From: Trametes villosa
Taxonomy: Eukaryota; Basidiomycota; Agaricomycetes; Polyporales; Polyporaceae
Assembly: GCA_002964805.2 (NCBI GenBank)
Contig: PUDQ02000001.1
Location: 5,542,001 to 5,606,000, forward strand
Direction of reading: 5' to 3'
Length of the DNA: 64,000 nucleotides
Below, piece after piece: positions 1 to 13,590 of this stretch. The first letter of the stretch is position 1. Each line of letters opens with the position of its first letter. A model generated the notes under the pieces. The model ran no database searches, was not told the DNA's origin, and was given only the letters and a program-made list of their open reading frames with translations. A program made the translations under genes and the position numbers.

Positions 1-986
1 TTGAAACCACATACGGCGCGGCGGAAATGAATCTTCGAGCCCTCTTCATTGATCTTCTGCGCTTCCTCGGCCGTCAGGTCAGGCAGGCTCTCAGTCGCGA
101 TGTACTCTTTGACACGCTCGAGCTTCGAGCTCGTCCTGCGGAGGATTTCGAACGGTCAATATACTGCGAACACATGTAACGTATGTTGGCAAACCAACTG
201 ACGTGATTTGAGGGATGCCCTGGTATCTCAGCCACAGCCCGAGCACCTGGCCTTCCGTAACCCGCTCGCCCGTGTCCCTCTCCAGGCGCTCGCGAATTGA
301 GACAAGGACAGGGTCGACCGGTCCGCCTGTGTAGTGGGTCAAGGGGACTAGCCCGCAGTACGAGGTTGCCAGGATGTTATACTTCTTCATGAACTCCAGC
401 ACCGGCTGAGTCGCATTGAAGACGTATGGGTGATACTCAATCTAAAAAGCTGAGGTGTTCACTCAGCTCGTCCGCCTCGCAGAGGGTGCGGGTCTACCTG
501 GTTTACGGCCGGTACGACGGTCCCAGCTTCGAGGACTTCCTCTAAATCCTGGATGCGGAAGTTGGACACTCCGATGCTGCGCACGAGGCCTTCCTCCTGA
601 AGCGCCTCGAGTTCCAGCCACGCCGCCGTGACCTTCCCCTCCAGGCGCTGCGGGGAGTGTAGGAGGAAGAGGTCGACGTAGTCGAGCCGCAGCTTGGCAA
701 GGGACTCGACGAGCGTGTCGCGCACGGTCTTCCCGTCCGAGAGGTCCGCGATCTTGGTCGTCACGAAGAGCTCCCCGCGGGGTACGCCCGAGGCGGCGAT
801 GCCCGCGCCGAGCGAGTCCTCGTTGCCGTAGAGCTGTGCGCCGTCGAGATGCACGATGCCGTGCGCGATCGCGTTGCGCACCTCCTCGGTAGCGTCTTTG
901 CGGAGGAGCGCGGTGCCGGTGCCGAAGCCCAGCCAAGGAATATGGCGGCCGTCGTTGAGCGGGATGGTCAGGTGGGTTTGGGACAT
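1..986 (-). CDS. Aldo-keto reductase (3' end cut by the window edge)
   Basis: NADPH-dependent carbonyl reductase of the AKR superfamily, 2,5-diketogluconate/glycerol reductase type, probably cytosolic. Exon 1 (986..498) shows the full catalytic tetrad: Asp48 and Tyr53 in HLDGAQLYGNE, Lys78 in VTTKIAD and His110 in LFLLHSPQ, followed by GVSNF. Exon 2 (441..203) continues with IEYHPYVFNATQPVLEF, and exon 3 (135..1) with TTSSKLERVKEY. Introns are 497..442 (GTAGAC donor) and 202..136 (GTCAGT donor); together they restore the family reading ITTSSK across the junction. The ATG at 986 gives the usual short N-terminus ahead of the first barrel strand (IPWLGFGTG). The last residues and stop lie outside the window. 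A decayed copy lies at about 19.26-19.58 kb on the other strand. The substrate cannot be inferred. Confidence 0.9.
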
Positions 987-1290
987 CGCTAGGGTGAGGG
1001 CTGGTGTGTTGGGGAATGACCCATCGTTCTGGTGTATCTATATGTTCTATACGACTCGGAGGACCCTGCCGCTCGCCACTTGGGTGTGCTCGTCTCTACC
1101 AGTAGCTCTGGTGTTGAGCTCTGTCGGCGAGGGGTCCGACGAGCATAGCACATTGATGTGGGGTTGTGTCCACGGTTGTAGGCAAGGCCGATGCTCGTTC
1201 TGAGTCTGGTGTAGAATCGTGTAGCTAAAGAACGGGCTTAGGCCGAGGGGTCCGACCGCCTGTGCAGCAAGCGTGTGAGTATCTAGCTGC
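830..1290. repeat. Duplicated block A, left copy (AKR 5' end and promoter)
   Basis: Read on the minus strand, this stretch matches about 19110-19590 on the plus strand. Shared landmarks are a stretch containing CTCGGCCTTGCCTACAACCG (about 1150-1200 here, about 19195 there), a stretch around GACCCCTCGGC (about 1235 here, 19137 there), and the AKR coding segment around the catalytic Tyr. The two copies are in opposite orientation and clearly diverged. Confidence 0.7.
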
Positions 1291-1918
1291 CGGGACGGCT
1301 AGGAAGTCCTGCTAAATCCGACGGCGTCAGCTCATGATCAGGAGGCGCGAATGGCACTCATAGCAGATCCTGACGACGGCCTGCTGGCCGAGGCCGAGGC
1401 GGACGCTGCGTGCCAGGGGCCGAGTATCTCACAATTTTCCATTGGAAGTTCGTGCCGAGTCAGGACCTGCGCTATGTTTTGGACGTTGACTTTTTACCGT
1501 ACCGCACCATAGAAGGAGTCTCGTCGACAAGCTGAAGTCGAAAGGCCACGGCGATCTGGTGACCGCAAACTGGCGTCGCCATCGGTGCTTCAGAAGTGGA
1601 AACGGCGGTAGCGCAAGGCAATATGGAGGTCATGATGTCGCAAGAAGTGACCGGTGGCTGCTAGGAGGTGGTGGCGATGAGAAAGCAGGACTAGTAGCGC
1701 TGGTGTTAATTGGCTCAGCGACGGCCCGGGAGTGTGACGAAACTGTGCTGTTTTCCGAATCTGAGTGCTGCATCACGGTCTCGAGTGTTGCGGTCTTGAG
1801 AACACGGTGCGGGTCCCGGATCCACGAAGGATGCAATGCCTCGGCGACCGATACAGCTTTCCATGGCGGGCGTAAAGCCTATTGTACACAAAACCCCTCG
1901 AAGTAACCACCAAGACTA
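987..1918. other. Intergenic, no gene seen
   Basis: 987-1290 is the AKR upstream region shared with block A. From about 1291 to 1918 the open frames are short, have no family resemblance and no consistent splice structure. I see no gene here. Confidence 0.5.
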
Positions 1919-3110
1919 TTGCCGCGTACCCTCTCATTCCCTCGCACATCCTGTCCGACTGCCCTCGCTGATATGATGGAACGGCGTTTCCTCGCAGTGC
2001 TCCTGCGCGAATCTGTTGTCAGAGGGGTACTCAAAATAACCTCAATCGCGCATAGCATACCTCGCCTGTGTCGCTTTCACGGAATGAACGCAAAGGTGTC
2101 GAATACGCTAGGGCCGTTGAGGTTGAAGCATTCATTGACGGCGGGGAGCTGCACAGTCTGCGCGCAGCCAGGGGTGCCGACGAGTACCCCGAACGGGAGG
2201 CCCTGGCCACTCGGCTGGCTGATAGCGGCCGAGGAAAATATGAGCGGCGCGGCGAAGCATACGTCTTCGGTTTGGCTTTCGGTAGTGAACACGTCGCAGT
2301 TGGTGCAAATAGTAGTCGCGCAGAGGAGCAAGTTGGCGGGGAACTCCTGCCGCACAAGGTTCCTGTTGACGCTGCGACCTGGAAGAGTGGTGTTCGTGTG
2401 GACGCCGCCGAACCCGCTGAGCTGGGTCACGGGGAACGAAGCGGCGATGTTCGAGTTTTCAGCGATGGTGGACACGACACGGGTGTCAGTCTACGCGGTC
2501 GGTTCTCCGTCAGTCGATGCAGAGGAGAGAGGCCGTGCGCGACACATACGATGGGAGTAGCACTGATGAAGGCGCCGCAGAGGGCGATAGCGACGGCAAC
2601 GATGGAGTAGCGCATTGTGACGAGGAGTATAGAGCGCAGAATTACAGTGGATGAGTGTGCTAAGGAAATCGGTGGTGTCCTGGTCCGCTTGCCAGCGTGC
2701 AGAGAGCTCTTATAACTCCTCTGCAGTCCGATGAGCGCGATACTTACTGAACCAGCGGGCCATGTAAGACTGAATATGGGCCACAAGAGAGCACGTTCCT
2801 CTCACCAGGAGTTCTGGACGGCTGGTGTGTGGGCTCGGCAGCACGACCTACACGGGCATGACACCGGCCAGAAGATGTCAGTTCGGTGATACCATGCACA
2901 GGCCCCTAGGACGTGCGCAACCAGAGTCATACAAGGAAGCGTGCGAGGCAAATATAACTTACCTCGCCCTGTTGCTGCGAGGTATGGCGGAGCCGACGCT
3001 CGCTGGAATCGCTGGAATCGTCCTTAGCAAGACGCGCGGACACATGCTCCGATCAGAACCACTCCTGCTTGCGAGGATCAGGCACCTTACGAAGGCGGTA
3101 TTCTCTTGTC
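1919..3110. repeat. Duplicated block B, left copy (SSP1 with flanks)
   Basis: The reverse complement matches about 19830-21090 over the SSP coding region, its intron, at least 400 bp of upstream DNA and about 150 bp of downstream DNA. The upstream match includes the stretch GAACTGACATCTTCT.GCCGG (about 2870 here, about 20123 there). The downstream match includes CGGACAGGAT at the far end. The match crosses coding and non-coding DNA alike, so this is a segmental duplication and not only gene-family similarity. Confidence 0.8.
2077..2615 (-). CDS. Small secreted six-cysteine protein, SSP1 (function unknown)
   Basis: A 159-residue protein of unknown function. Exon 1 (2615..2550) encodes a signal peptide (MRYSIVAVAIALCGAFISA); an intron (2549..2491, GTATGT donor) is followed by exon 2 (2490..2077). 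The mature part has six cysteines spaced C-X4-C-X2-C-X12-C-X30-C-X11-C, suggesting up to three disulfides in a secreted protein, and ends in FDTFAFIP. It is nearly identical in layout to SSP2 at 20394 and less close to SSP3 at 22647; the intron sits at the same codon in all three. A TATA-like element (about 2709-2716) lies about 95 bp before the ATG. I do not recognise the family. An apoplastic or cell-wall role is only a guess. Confidence 0.8.
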
Positions 3111-4993
3111 CACGTTCGTGAGCAGCCTATGGACGCAAGCGAGTTCTAAGGCTCTCAGAAGAATGAATATCTCGTGCTTACTGCCGGCGCCGGAGCCCAC
3201 CCCAAAGTCGCAGTCGTCCTGATAGCCCTACCGATCGATTCTTCAGGCGCGGTTAGCGGAGGATCATGCTCATCAATAAAGCTACAACATACATGACACC
3301 ACTAGAGGCGGTCTATGGCCTCAGACTCCGTGGACACCGTAGGTGGTCAACCGCCGGTTTGAGTTTGGATTCGGAAGGCCCAGAAGCCCGGGGGCTTCGC
3401 GTCTACAGCATCCGCCATGGCCCTGGTCTAGCTCGCAGGAAACTGCCCGACCCAGCGGAAAGGAAGGGCGTATGCTGGCATGTCGGCGCATGACCCGCAA
3501 CGGTGGTTCATCCGGAGCTTACGTCTAGCGGGATGTAGGATGTGTGGAGATATGTGGCGCCGTGCGGGTGGTACTGTGATAGAGTACGTTTGCTGTCAGG
3601 GTGCTACAGTCGGGCCTGAGCGAAAAGATATACAACACCTGACTGTGAAGAAGCGACTCGAAGAGCGACTGTGCACCCGGCTTGGAGATTCGCATGGGAG
3701 ACCAACCACAGACAGTCTTCGCGCCAAGAGCGGCGGACCAAGTCAGAGGTAAAGTGTATTACAGAATGAAAAAGGGACACGCACAATGAATGAGCATAGA
3801 CAGCGCTCCCGGGCTCTGCGAAGGAATAGCATACCGCCGTCGTATCGCTTGGACCGTCCGACGGAGCAGAGGCCTGTCCAGGCTGGAGCGACTTTTGGCG
3901 ATCGTCGCGTATCTTCGTAGAGCGAGAGAAATGAGAGAAACACGGTAAGGGCAGACCGAGACCGAAAGGCGCGTCCGAACATATCGGGCCGTCTGGTAAA
4001 CATGTAAGGTTTGGTTCTGCTTCTTCTAAGAATACTCACATCGTGAGCGACTCAGGGGCTGAGTGGCAGCATTCTTGATCCTCCGAATGGTCGGTGTTGC
4101 AGAAATACAACGTACGCACGTAGGTGTGTCTGGCGAACAAAGTGGTATAATGCTGCGCTGAGGAAGCCTGCCAGAGGCCGCCAGACAGGCCCGTTAGCGG
4201 TGAAATATCCTCGAACATATATTGCGACGCTCGCTCAATAGCCATGGTACATCCGTGGGTCGCAGCAGCACGTAAACCTTGCTGTCACGTTAGGGCTGAT
4301 CTTCCCTTCTCTGAAGTAGCATTCTTGACGGAAGCTGTCGGACCCTGGGTACGAGATTTTCCGGTTGTAACTGTAACGGCGCCGCGGCCAGTGCTATAAT
4401 CGTGATGAGCTGCGTACAGTCAACCATGCCAATTAACTCACCGATCCGGTGGGCATGACCAACGTGCCAGTATGTAGTAAGGATTGGCAAGAATATACCA
4501 ATGTGCAGTAGTACGCTAGTTGGGTTAAGTTCAAGTTGACCATGTACTAGTCAATGGGCACGAGGTGTCTTGACTTGAATTTCAACAGGACCATGACTCA
4601 TGTAGAGACACGCCAGAAAGTTGAGTGAGTCCTGCGCCATATGTGCCATGATACGGCGGGACTCGGGCGTGGTGGCAGAGAAGAAGTGAGCGCGCGCCTG
4701 CCGCGGACTCCGGCGGCGCGTCAGAAGAGCGCTTGGGCGCTTGGGGCCCCGCCTCCCAGGGAACTCCCATACTTAGTCCCAATCATCCCTTTGGCCCCAA
4801 TATTCCCTGGACTGGATTTTCAACTACTGCCGAGGTCTCCAAGAAGCTCGCAACTGCAGTAGAAGGCTGAAAAATCTATGCAATACCTCGATCCGCTCGC
4901 GAACCTATACATACATACAACGGCAGTGGTATCGACCATGGTAATACAGATCCTTTTCCCCACCCGAAAGCCAAGATTCCACGATGCTGCACA
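3111..4993. other. Intergenic, no gene seen
   Basis: Only short, overlapping open frames on both strands, none with a recognisable motif, signal peptide or splice pattern. No TE protein or RNA gene was recognised. The last bases before 4994 are probably the 3' UTR of FMO1. Confidence 0.5.
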
Positions 4994-7666
<2,673 letters not shown>

Positions 7667-7747
7667 CGTGAGCAGGTGAGTAGGTTGGAAGGAGAGCTGA
7701 TTTGGGTGGAGGGGTTGTCTGGCTGACCGGCGGCGGCGCGAGGGGTC

Positions 7748-7754
7748 TCTTATA
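7748..7754 (-). promoter_or_regulatory. TATA-like element of FMO1
   Basis: The minus strand reads TATAAGA about 83 bp before the FMO1 ATG. Every other FMO paralogue here has a TATATA at 54-75 bp. Confidence 0.5.
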
Positions 7755-9162
7755 GCAGGAGGCTTCGGATGGTTGACGCTCGGAACATGGTCCAGGGTGT
7801 CATCTGAGTGTCCCTATCGGGCATGCATCACGCCAACGTAGCGCTACACCGCCGGTGCAAATCATCCTGTTGTCGGATGTGGTATTGCAGAACCCATGCG
7901 AAAGCCGGGGATCGATTCTGGACGCATAATAAAGAGGTTATGACAGCACGCAGATGAGATCAGACGGCGCGCGAAGCGAGGACCGAGGGAAGGACGGGTG
8001 CGAAAGAGGGGAGGAGGACGCCGGTCAGGTGGCCGTGCCCTCCTGCCCTCCGCCGCGGCTGCGTCCGGATGCCCATATCCGGTAGCTCCTCCAACGCGTC
8101 CGCCGCGGCCGAGGCGGTGGGTGTGTTCGCTGCTGAACAAGCGCGCTCGCGTACATGAACCACGTCTTACTCGACGCTCCATGCTGCTTATCACGATGCG
8201 CACCGAGGATGTTCCTTTTGAGGGTGTGGCGGGCACATGCGATCGAGTGACGAGAGTCAGACGTCTTATGTTCCATCTCTTGCGGTCATGAGCGGGCAGT
8301 ACGGGCATTTTGTGAAGCGTGCTGCTCGTTCGTAGAGTACCGGCGTAGCTCAACGCGCTTGGCGTACGAATGCGTGTTGCATAATTAGGCCGGTAGCACA
8401 CTAGTGCTACTGCTACTGCTTTGAGATTTAAACGGCGTTAGACTTAACCAACCGGCCAAGACTGTTGCTCACCTGCAGGCCCACATACGATCAAGCGAAG
8501 ACCGACTCAGGTATTGACACCGAGAAGCGCATTTAACGCTGAATGTGAACCCTCTGCATGTCTTCAGACACTCTGTCGGTTTGCAACGAACGCGAACATT
8601 TCGCGAAGATCATGGCCATTGGGCACAAGCCTGCAGATGGCATCGGTTTTCCTGGAAGAGCGTACGGGTGACGTCTTTCGTCCATTCAGGAAAAACGAGT
8701 CAGAACTTGTGCTGAGCGTCTGGCAGACCGTCCCGGTGCGAGCGGCCACGACAGGCGAGGGTGTACAGCAAACCGCCAGAGATCGCGGTCAGGTGAAACG
8801 CAGGTAAATCCAAGAGAGGTCCACAGACAGCTAGCTCGACGATGGGTGGGAGGTCGTAAACATACAACTTGAAGTCGACGCGCTCAGCGGGTGGTCATTC
8901 GATGCTTTTGTGCCCAGATTACGTCAGCAGCCCGTCTTGGACGAGAACTGCGCGCGGTGTACTCTGCTCAGCTCCTCCCCGCATCTTGCTTTACTCCTCG
9001 TCTGTTTATTCTTATTCTTTCTCATTCTGATCGCACCGGTACATGCCCGGCGTTGCTGTCTTACCCCCGTCTGCGCCGGCGAGCTTTCACAAGTTTTCAG
9101 GTAAGCGACCGTTCGCATCTCAGACTTGCCCGCCCCGGATCGACCCTACCCCGCAAACAGCG
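7755..9162. other. Divergent intergenic region between FMO1 and the USP gene
   Basis: No gene recognised in 7755-8890. From about 8960 the plus strand becomes pyrimidine-rich (CTTATTCTTTCTCATTC near 9008-9025), as in fungal promoters. A possible 5'-UTR intron of the downstream gene begins at 9101 (GTAAGC) and ends near 9122 or later. Confidence 0.45.
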
Positions 9163-12100
9163 ATGCAAAATGGCGGGCCCTACCACCGCGACACCGTAGC
9201 AGAGATCAAGGAGAGTGCAAAGGAGACCGCGCACCAAGCCCGCGGCGCATCGGCCCTCAGTCTCCTCAAGTCCGCCCGAAGCCAGATTCAGCTTGCGCAT
9301 GCCCGGGAGAATGAGGGCGACCTCAAGGCCGCCCTGAGCGCTCTCACCAAGGCTGCCTCCCTCGTGCAGATGTTGATGGACACTCCCGAGTTCCGGGCGG
9401 ACTCGCATGCGGGGAAGAAGGGTGCGCTGTTCAAGGAGTTCATGGACTTCCAGCAGGTGCGTGGAGGCGCGCACCGCCTTCGCATCATACGCCTAGCGCT
9501 TTGCTCACAATCAGCAGACGGACGGGCGGGATTTGTTTGGCAAGATGAAGAGCGTGGAGGCGAAGCTGGTCGAACTCGAGAAGTCGGTTCCCTCGTACGT
9601 CTTGCAGCTATTGTGGCCGAGGGCGGCGCCTGGAGTCGCTATGTGCCCTCGGCTGCGCAGGCCAAGAGTTACTGAATACGGGCCGCACAGGCCAGCGAAC
9701 ACTGAGGAAGAACCGAGCAGCCCGATAGTCAAGACTGGCGGCGGGAGCATCGCCGACCGTATGCGCTCGCTGCAAAGCGCCGGTCTGTCCGTTGCAACGA
9801 CGAAACGCATCTCGCGCGAAATCCCCGTCGGGTCTCCTCCACTATCGCCAGATGTCGGCCGCCCGAGCCTCTTGTCCCTACAGGCGCTATCGCCCCCAAC
9901 GTTTCCCCCGCCGTCTTTCCACCAGTCTCTTGGTTCGCCCACTATGGGCACCCCGCCTGCACCCTCTCCCCACGCACTGGTGCCTACGTCTAGCCTAGGC
10001 CCGCCTTCGCCATCATCATCCACTTCCTCCTCACCCCGCATGTCTGTCCTGAGCCTGCAAGACTTCTCGCAAACATTCCCCTCGATCGACGAGATAGAGG
10101 AGATGGATGCCTTGAAGTTGCGTCCAGATCCTACGGGTACTAGCAGCTCAGGATCACGGTCGAGCAAACCATCATTGGCGGACTTGAAGGCCAATGGTGC
10201 TTCACCCTTGATACCTCTCGTCCACCCCAAACCTTTCCCTGTACTACCCATGGATATGGGACCCAGACCTTCCAGCACACCCATCCCGCCTACGATCGAC
10301 GCCTTCCAGAGCAGACCAAGTTCCCCTGCACGCATGCCGCTCTCCCCCACCGTCCCGCGTAAACCGTCGAATCTCGCTCTGAACTCGGCCGTGCAGGGGT
10401 CTCCGGTAATACCTCCTATGACGCCGACCACGGAGAAAGCAGAGCTCCCGTTCAAGACGCTCTTCCCCAAGACCCTCCACGAATGCAAGTACAACCCGAA
10501 CCTCAAGGTGTTGCTGCTGGACGTGCGCACTCGGGAAGAGTTCGAGCGAGAACATATCCGTGGGGATGCGGTGGTCTGCATTGAACCCTCGATCTTGATG
10601 CGCCAGAAGTAAGTATGCATGTCATAGCCTCGAGCGATACCACCTTACACAGCGCCTTGCAGCGTCACTGCGCAGACGATCGAGGACGCGCTCGCGGTTG
10701 GCCCGTCGCACGAAGCCGTCCTCTTCTCGAACCGCGACAAGTTCGACCTGGTCGCGATATACGACGACGCGTCCGAAGCCATGGGCGACGCGCGCTCGCC
10801 CACTGGCGTGCTCTTCAAGGCGATCTACGAGACCGCGTTCCGGAAGTTCCTGCGGAACATGCCGATGCTGCTCGTCGGCGGGCTGCAGGCATGGAAGCGC
10901 GAGTTCGGGGATGCGGAGTTAGCCCGCGCCGGCTCCGCGTCGCCTCGGCGGCCGAGCCCTCTCACCGGGTTCGTCAACGGCAACGGTGCAGGTCCGTCGA
11001 CGCCTAACAGTGCCGCCCTTCACCATCATACTCCTCCCGTGGAGCCCAAGGGTCTCGGGTTGGGCCATATGCGTGCGCCTGCGGAGTCGTCGTCGATTGC
11101 GGCACCTGTGCCCTCGGCGCCGCCGCTTGCTGGCCCCGCTAGCCTCAGCTTTGGACGGCACCGCTCTGGGACGGAGTCCTCTGTGGAGTCCAGCGCGCAC
11201 CGGCCGTGGATACCCCAGGGAAGCATGCGCAGCCCAATAGAGCCGACGCCAAGCTCACCACGGCAAGTGTTTGCCTTGCGGTGGCCTGGTCTATTCGACT
11301 GACATATTGTTGCTAGCATGAGCCTGGATGGCGCGGGCGCGCTGCCTCCAATCTCGGATCCGACGAAACGGCTCTCTCGCCGGCCGGCGATGTCGCGCAG
11401 CGGGTCCAACTCCGTGTCATACCCCTACAACTCTATGATACCTGAGAACGTGCGCAGCTCTCCCTAAATGCCGCGCTACTGTCTACTGACAGGTCTGTTC
11501 AGATGTCCGTTCAGCATATGTCGTCCAGCATGGCCAACGGCTCTTCTCCCTCTCCCATCCAATACCCGACCATCGCACGCCATATATCCCCGCAAGTTTC
11601 TGGGTCGTCCTTCTCCTCGTCGCCCGCGAACAACGGGCTCGTGTCGCTCCCTCCGCAGGCGTCGATCAACCCCTCACCGCTTGCGCGGCGACGGAGCGAC
11701 TATATCGACCAGTCGCAGGAGGCGATCAATGGATTCGCGAACCGAACGCCGATCGACTACCCCGAACTGTCCTCGCAGCATGTCATCCGCCCCCCGCCCG
11801 CTGCGGCGTCGTCGACGCTCGACAACCGCCCGCGCATCATGCCCTCGCAGCAGCAACAGGTCACACACTACGCGCTCACGCACTCGGGCCCGCGGCCACC
11901 CATGATCGCGTCGGACTACCCAGTGACGTACTGGCCGGATCTGCAGATCGGGACGTCTGGACTGAAGAACCTGGGCAACACGTGCTATATGAACTCGACG
12001 ATCCAGTGCTTGAGCGCCACCGTGCCCTTCTCGCGGTTCTTCACAGGTGCGGCACGACGTCGTGATAAAGTTCGAGGACATGGGGAACAGAGCTGACGGC

Positions 12101-13372
12101 GTGCTGTGCAGATGGGCGGTGGAAGAACGCCGTGAACATGATGAACCCCATGGGCACGAAGGGCAACCTCGCGAACGCGTTCGCCAACATCCTGCGCGAC
12201 ATGTGGCAGGGCGAGAACGGGACGCTCTCCCCTGTCCCCTTCCGAGTACGTCCTCTGTCCTCACGCACCACTACGGTCAACTCACACTGCACCGCGACAG
12301 CGCTCGCTGTGCAGCCACGCGCCGCAGTTCTCCGGGACGGAGCAGCACGACTCGCAGGAGTTCCTGAGCTTCCTGCTGGACGGGCTGCACGAGGACCTGA
12401 ACCGGATCCTGCAGAAGCCGCAGATCTCGTCGACGCCGGAGCGCGAGGCGGAGCTTGAGCGGCTGCCGACGCAGATCGCGAGCGAGCAGGAGTGGCAGAT
12501 TTACCGCATGCGCGACGACAGCCTCGTCGTCGACTTCTTCCAGGGCCAGTACCGCAATCGCATGGAGTGCATGACGTGCCATAAGGTACGCTGAGTCGTT
12601 CGACCTCCTTCAGCAGATGGATTACTTATGGATACTGCTGGATGTTACAGACGTCGACAACGTATAACACGTTCATGTATCTGACGCTCCCCATCCCGGC
12701 GAAGGGCAGCTCGCGAGTATCCTTGCAGCAATGCATAGACGCGTTCGTGAAGGAGGAGGTGATGGACAAGTCCGACGCATGGTTAGCACCTCCGCCTGTA
12801 CTTGCTCTGCGTACACCCGACTGACTATCGCCTAGGCACTGTCCACACTGCAAGACGCTGCGGAAGGCGACAAAGAAGCTGTCGCTGTCGCGGCTCCCCC
12901 CGGTCCTCCTCATCCACCTCAAGCGCTTCTCGGCGAAGGGCCCGTTCACGGACAAGATCGAAACGACGGTCGAGTTCCCGCTCAAGGGCCTCGACCTGAC
13001 GAACTACATGCCGCCCCCGCTCCCGCCGGGTGTCAGCGGCGGCTCGCAGGTGTCCATGGACGACCCGCGATGCCAGACGCCGCCATATCGTTATGACTTG
13101 TACGGGGTGACCAACCACTTCGGGACGCTGAGCACCGGTCACTGTGAGTTGTGATTTCCTGGGAAATGTAGACGTCAAACTGACATGCCTCCAGATACCG
13201 CATTTATCGCGTCGCGGGGCGGGTGGCTATATTGCGACGATAGCCGTGTAACATCAGCAGAGGCCAAGGACGTTGTCGTACGTATCTCCCACCTTCGGCC
13301 TCTCACCGTGGCTCACAATCTCCGTAGGGAAAGCCGGCGTATATACTCTTTTACAAGCGGGTCAAGGCATAA
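9163..13372 (+). CDS. Rhodanese-domain ubiquitin carboxyl-terminal hydrolase (Doa4/USP8 type)
   Basis: Ubiquitin-specific cysteine protease. My exon model is 9163-9456, 9518-9594, 9661-10608, 10663-11262, 11317-11449, 11503-12046, 12112-12245, 12301-12585, 12651-12781, 12836-13143, 13195-13277 and 13328-13372, which sums to exactly 1,194 codons. Residues about 20-80 form a helical MIT/USP8-like region. A long Pro/Ser-rich linker follows, then a rhodanese-like domain (VLLLDVRTREEFEREHI, later VGGLQAWKREFG) whose catalytic-loop region (VAIYDDASE) has no Cys. The USP core has the Cys box GLKNLGNTCYMN (Cys about 845), zinc-ribbon CMTCHK and CPHC, and the His box HFGTLSTGHY (His about 1151). Intron 11263-11316 uses a GC donor (GCAAGT). 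Yeast Doa4 recovers ubiquitin from membrane cargo at endosomes; a similar role is inferred. The in-frame ATG at 9043 is an alternative start. Confidence 0.93.
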
Positions 13373-13590
13373 CCCCCTGGAGACATCTAACCCCCCTTAC
13401 ATATTCTCTTGCGTTACTATCGGATCTGCTCTCAGTTGTATTTTTCCTCTTCGCATTACTGCACCGGCGAGACACTCCGTAATACCATAGCACGTGTAAT
13501 CATACAACCCCCAGTAGCGGGAGGACTAGGACTAGGTACACCATCGTCGTCACCACCCCCACTACAACCCCCTCTAAAGCCCCGGCGTCG

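Noticed and set aside
9511..10620. 369-codon antisense frame opposite the USP linker
   Set aside because: Mirror of the Ser/Pro-rich linker coding; no family features.
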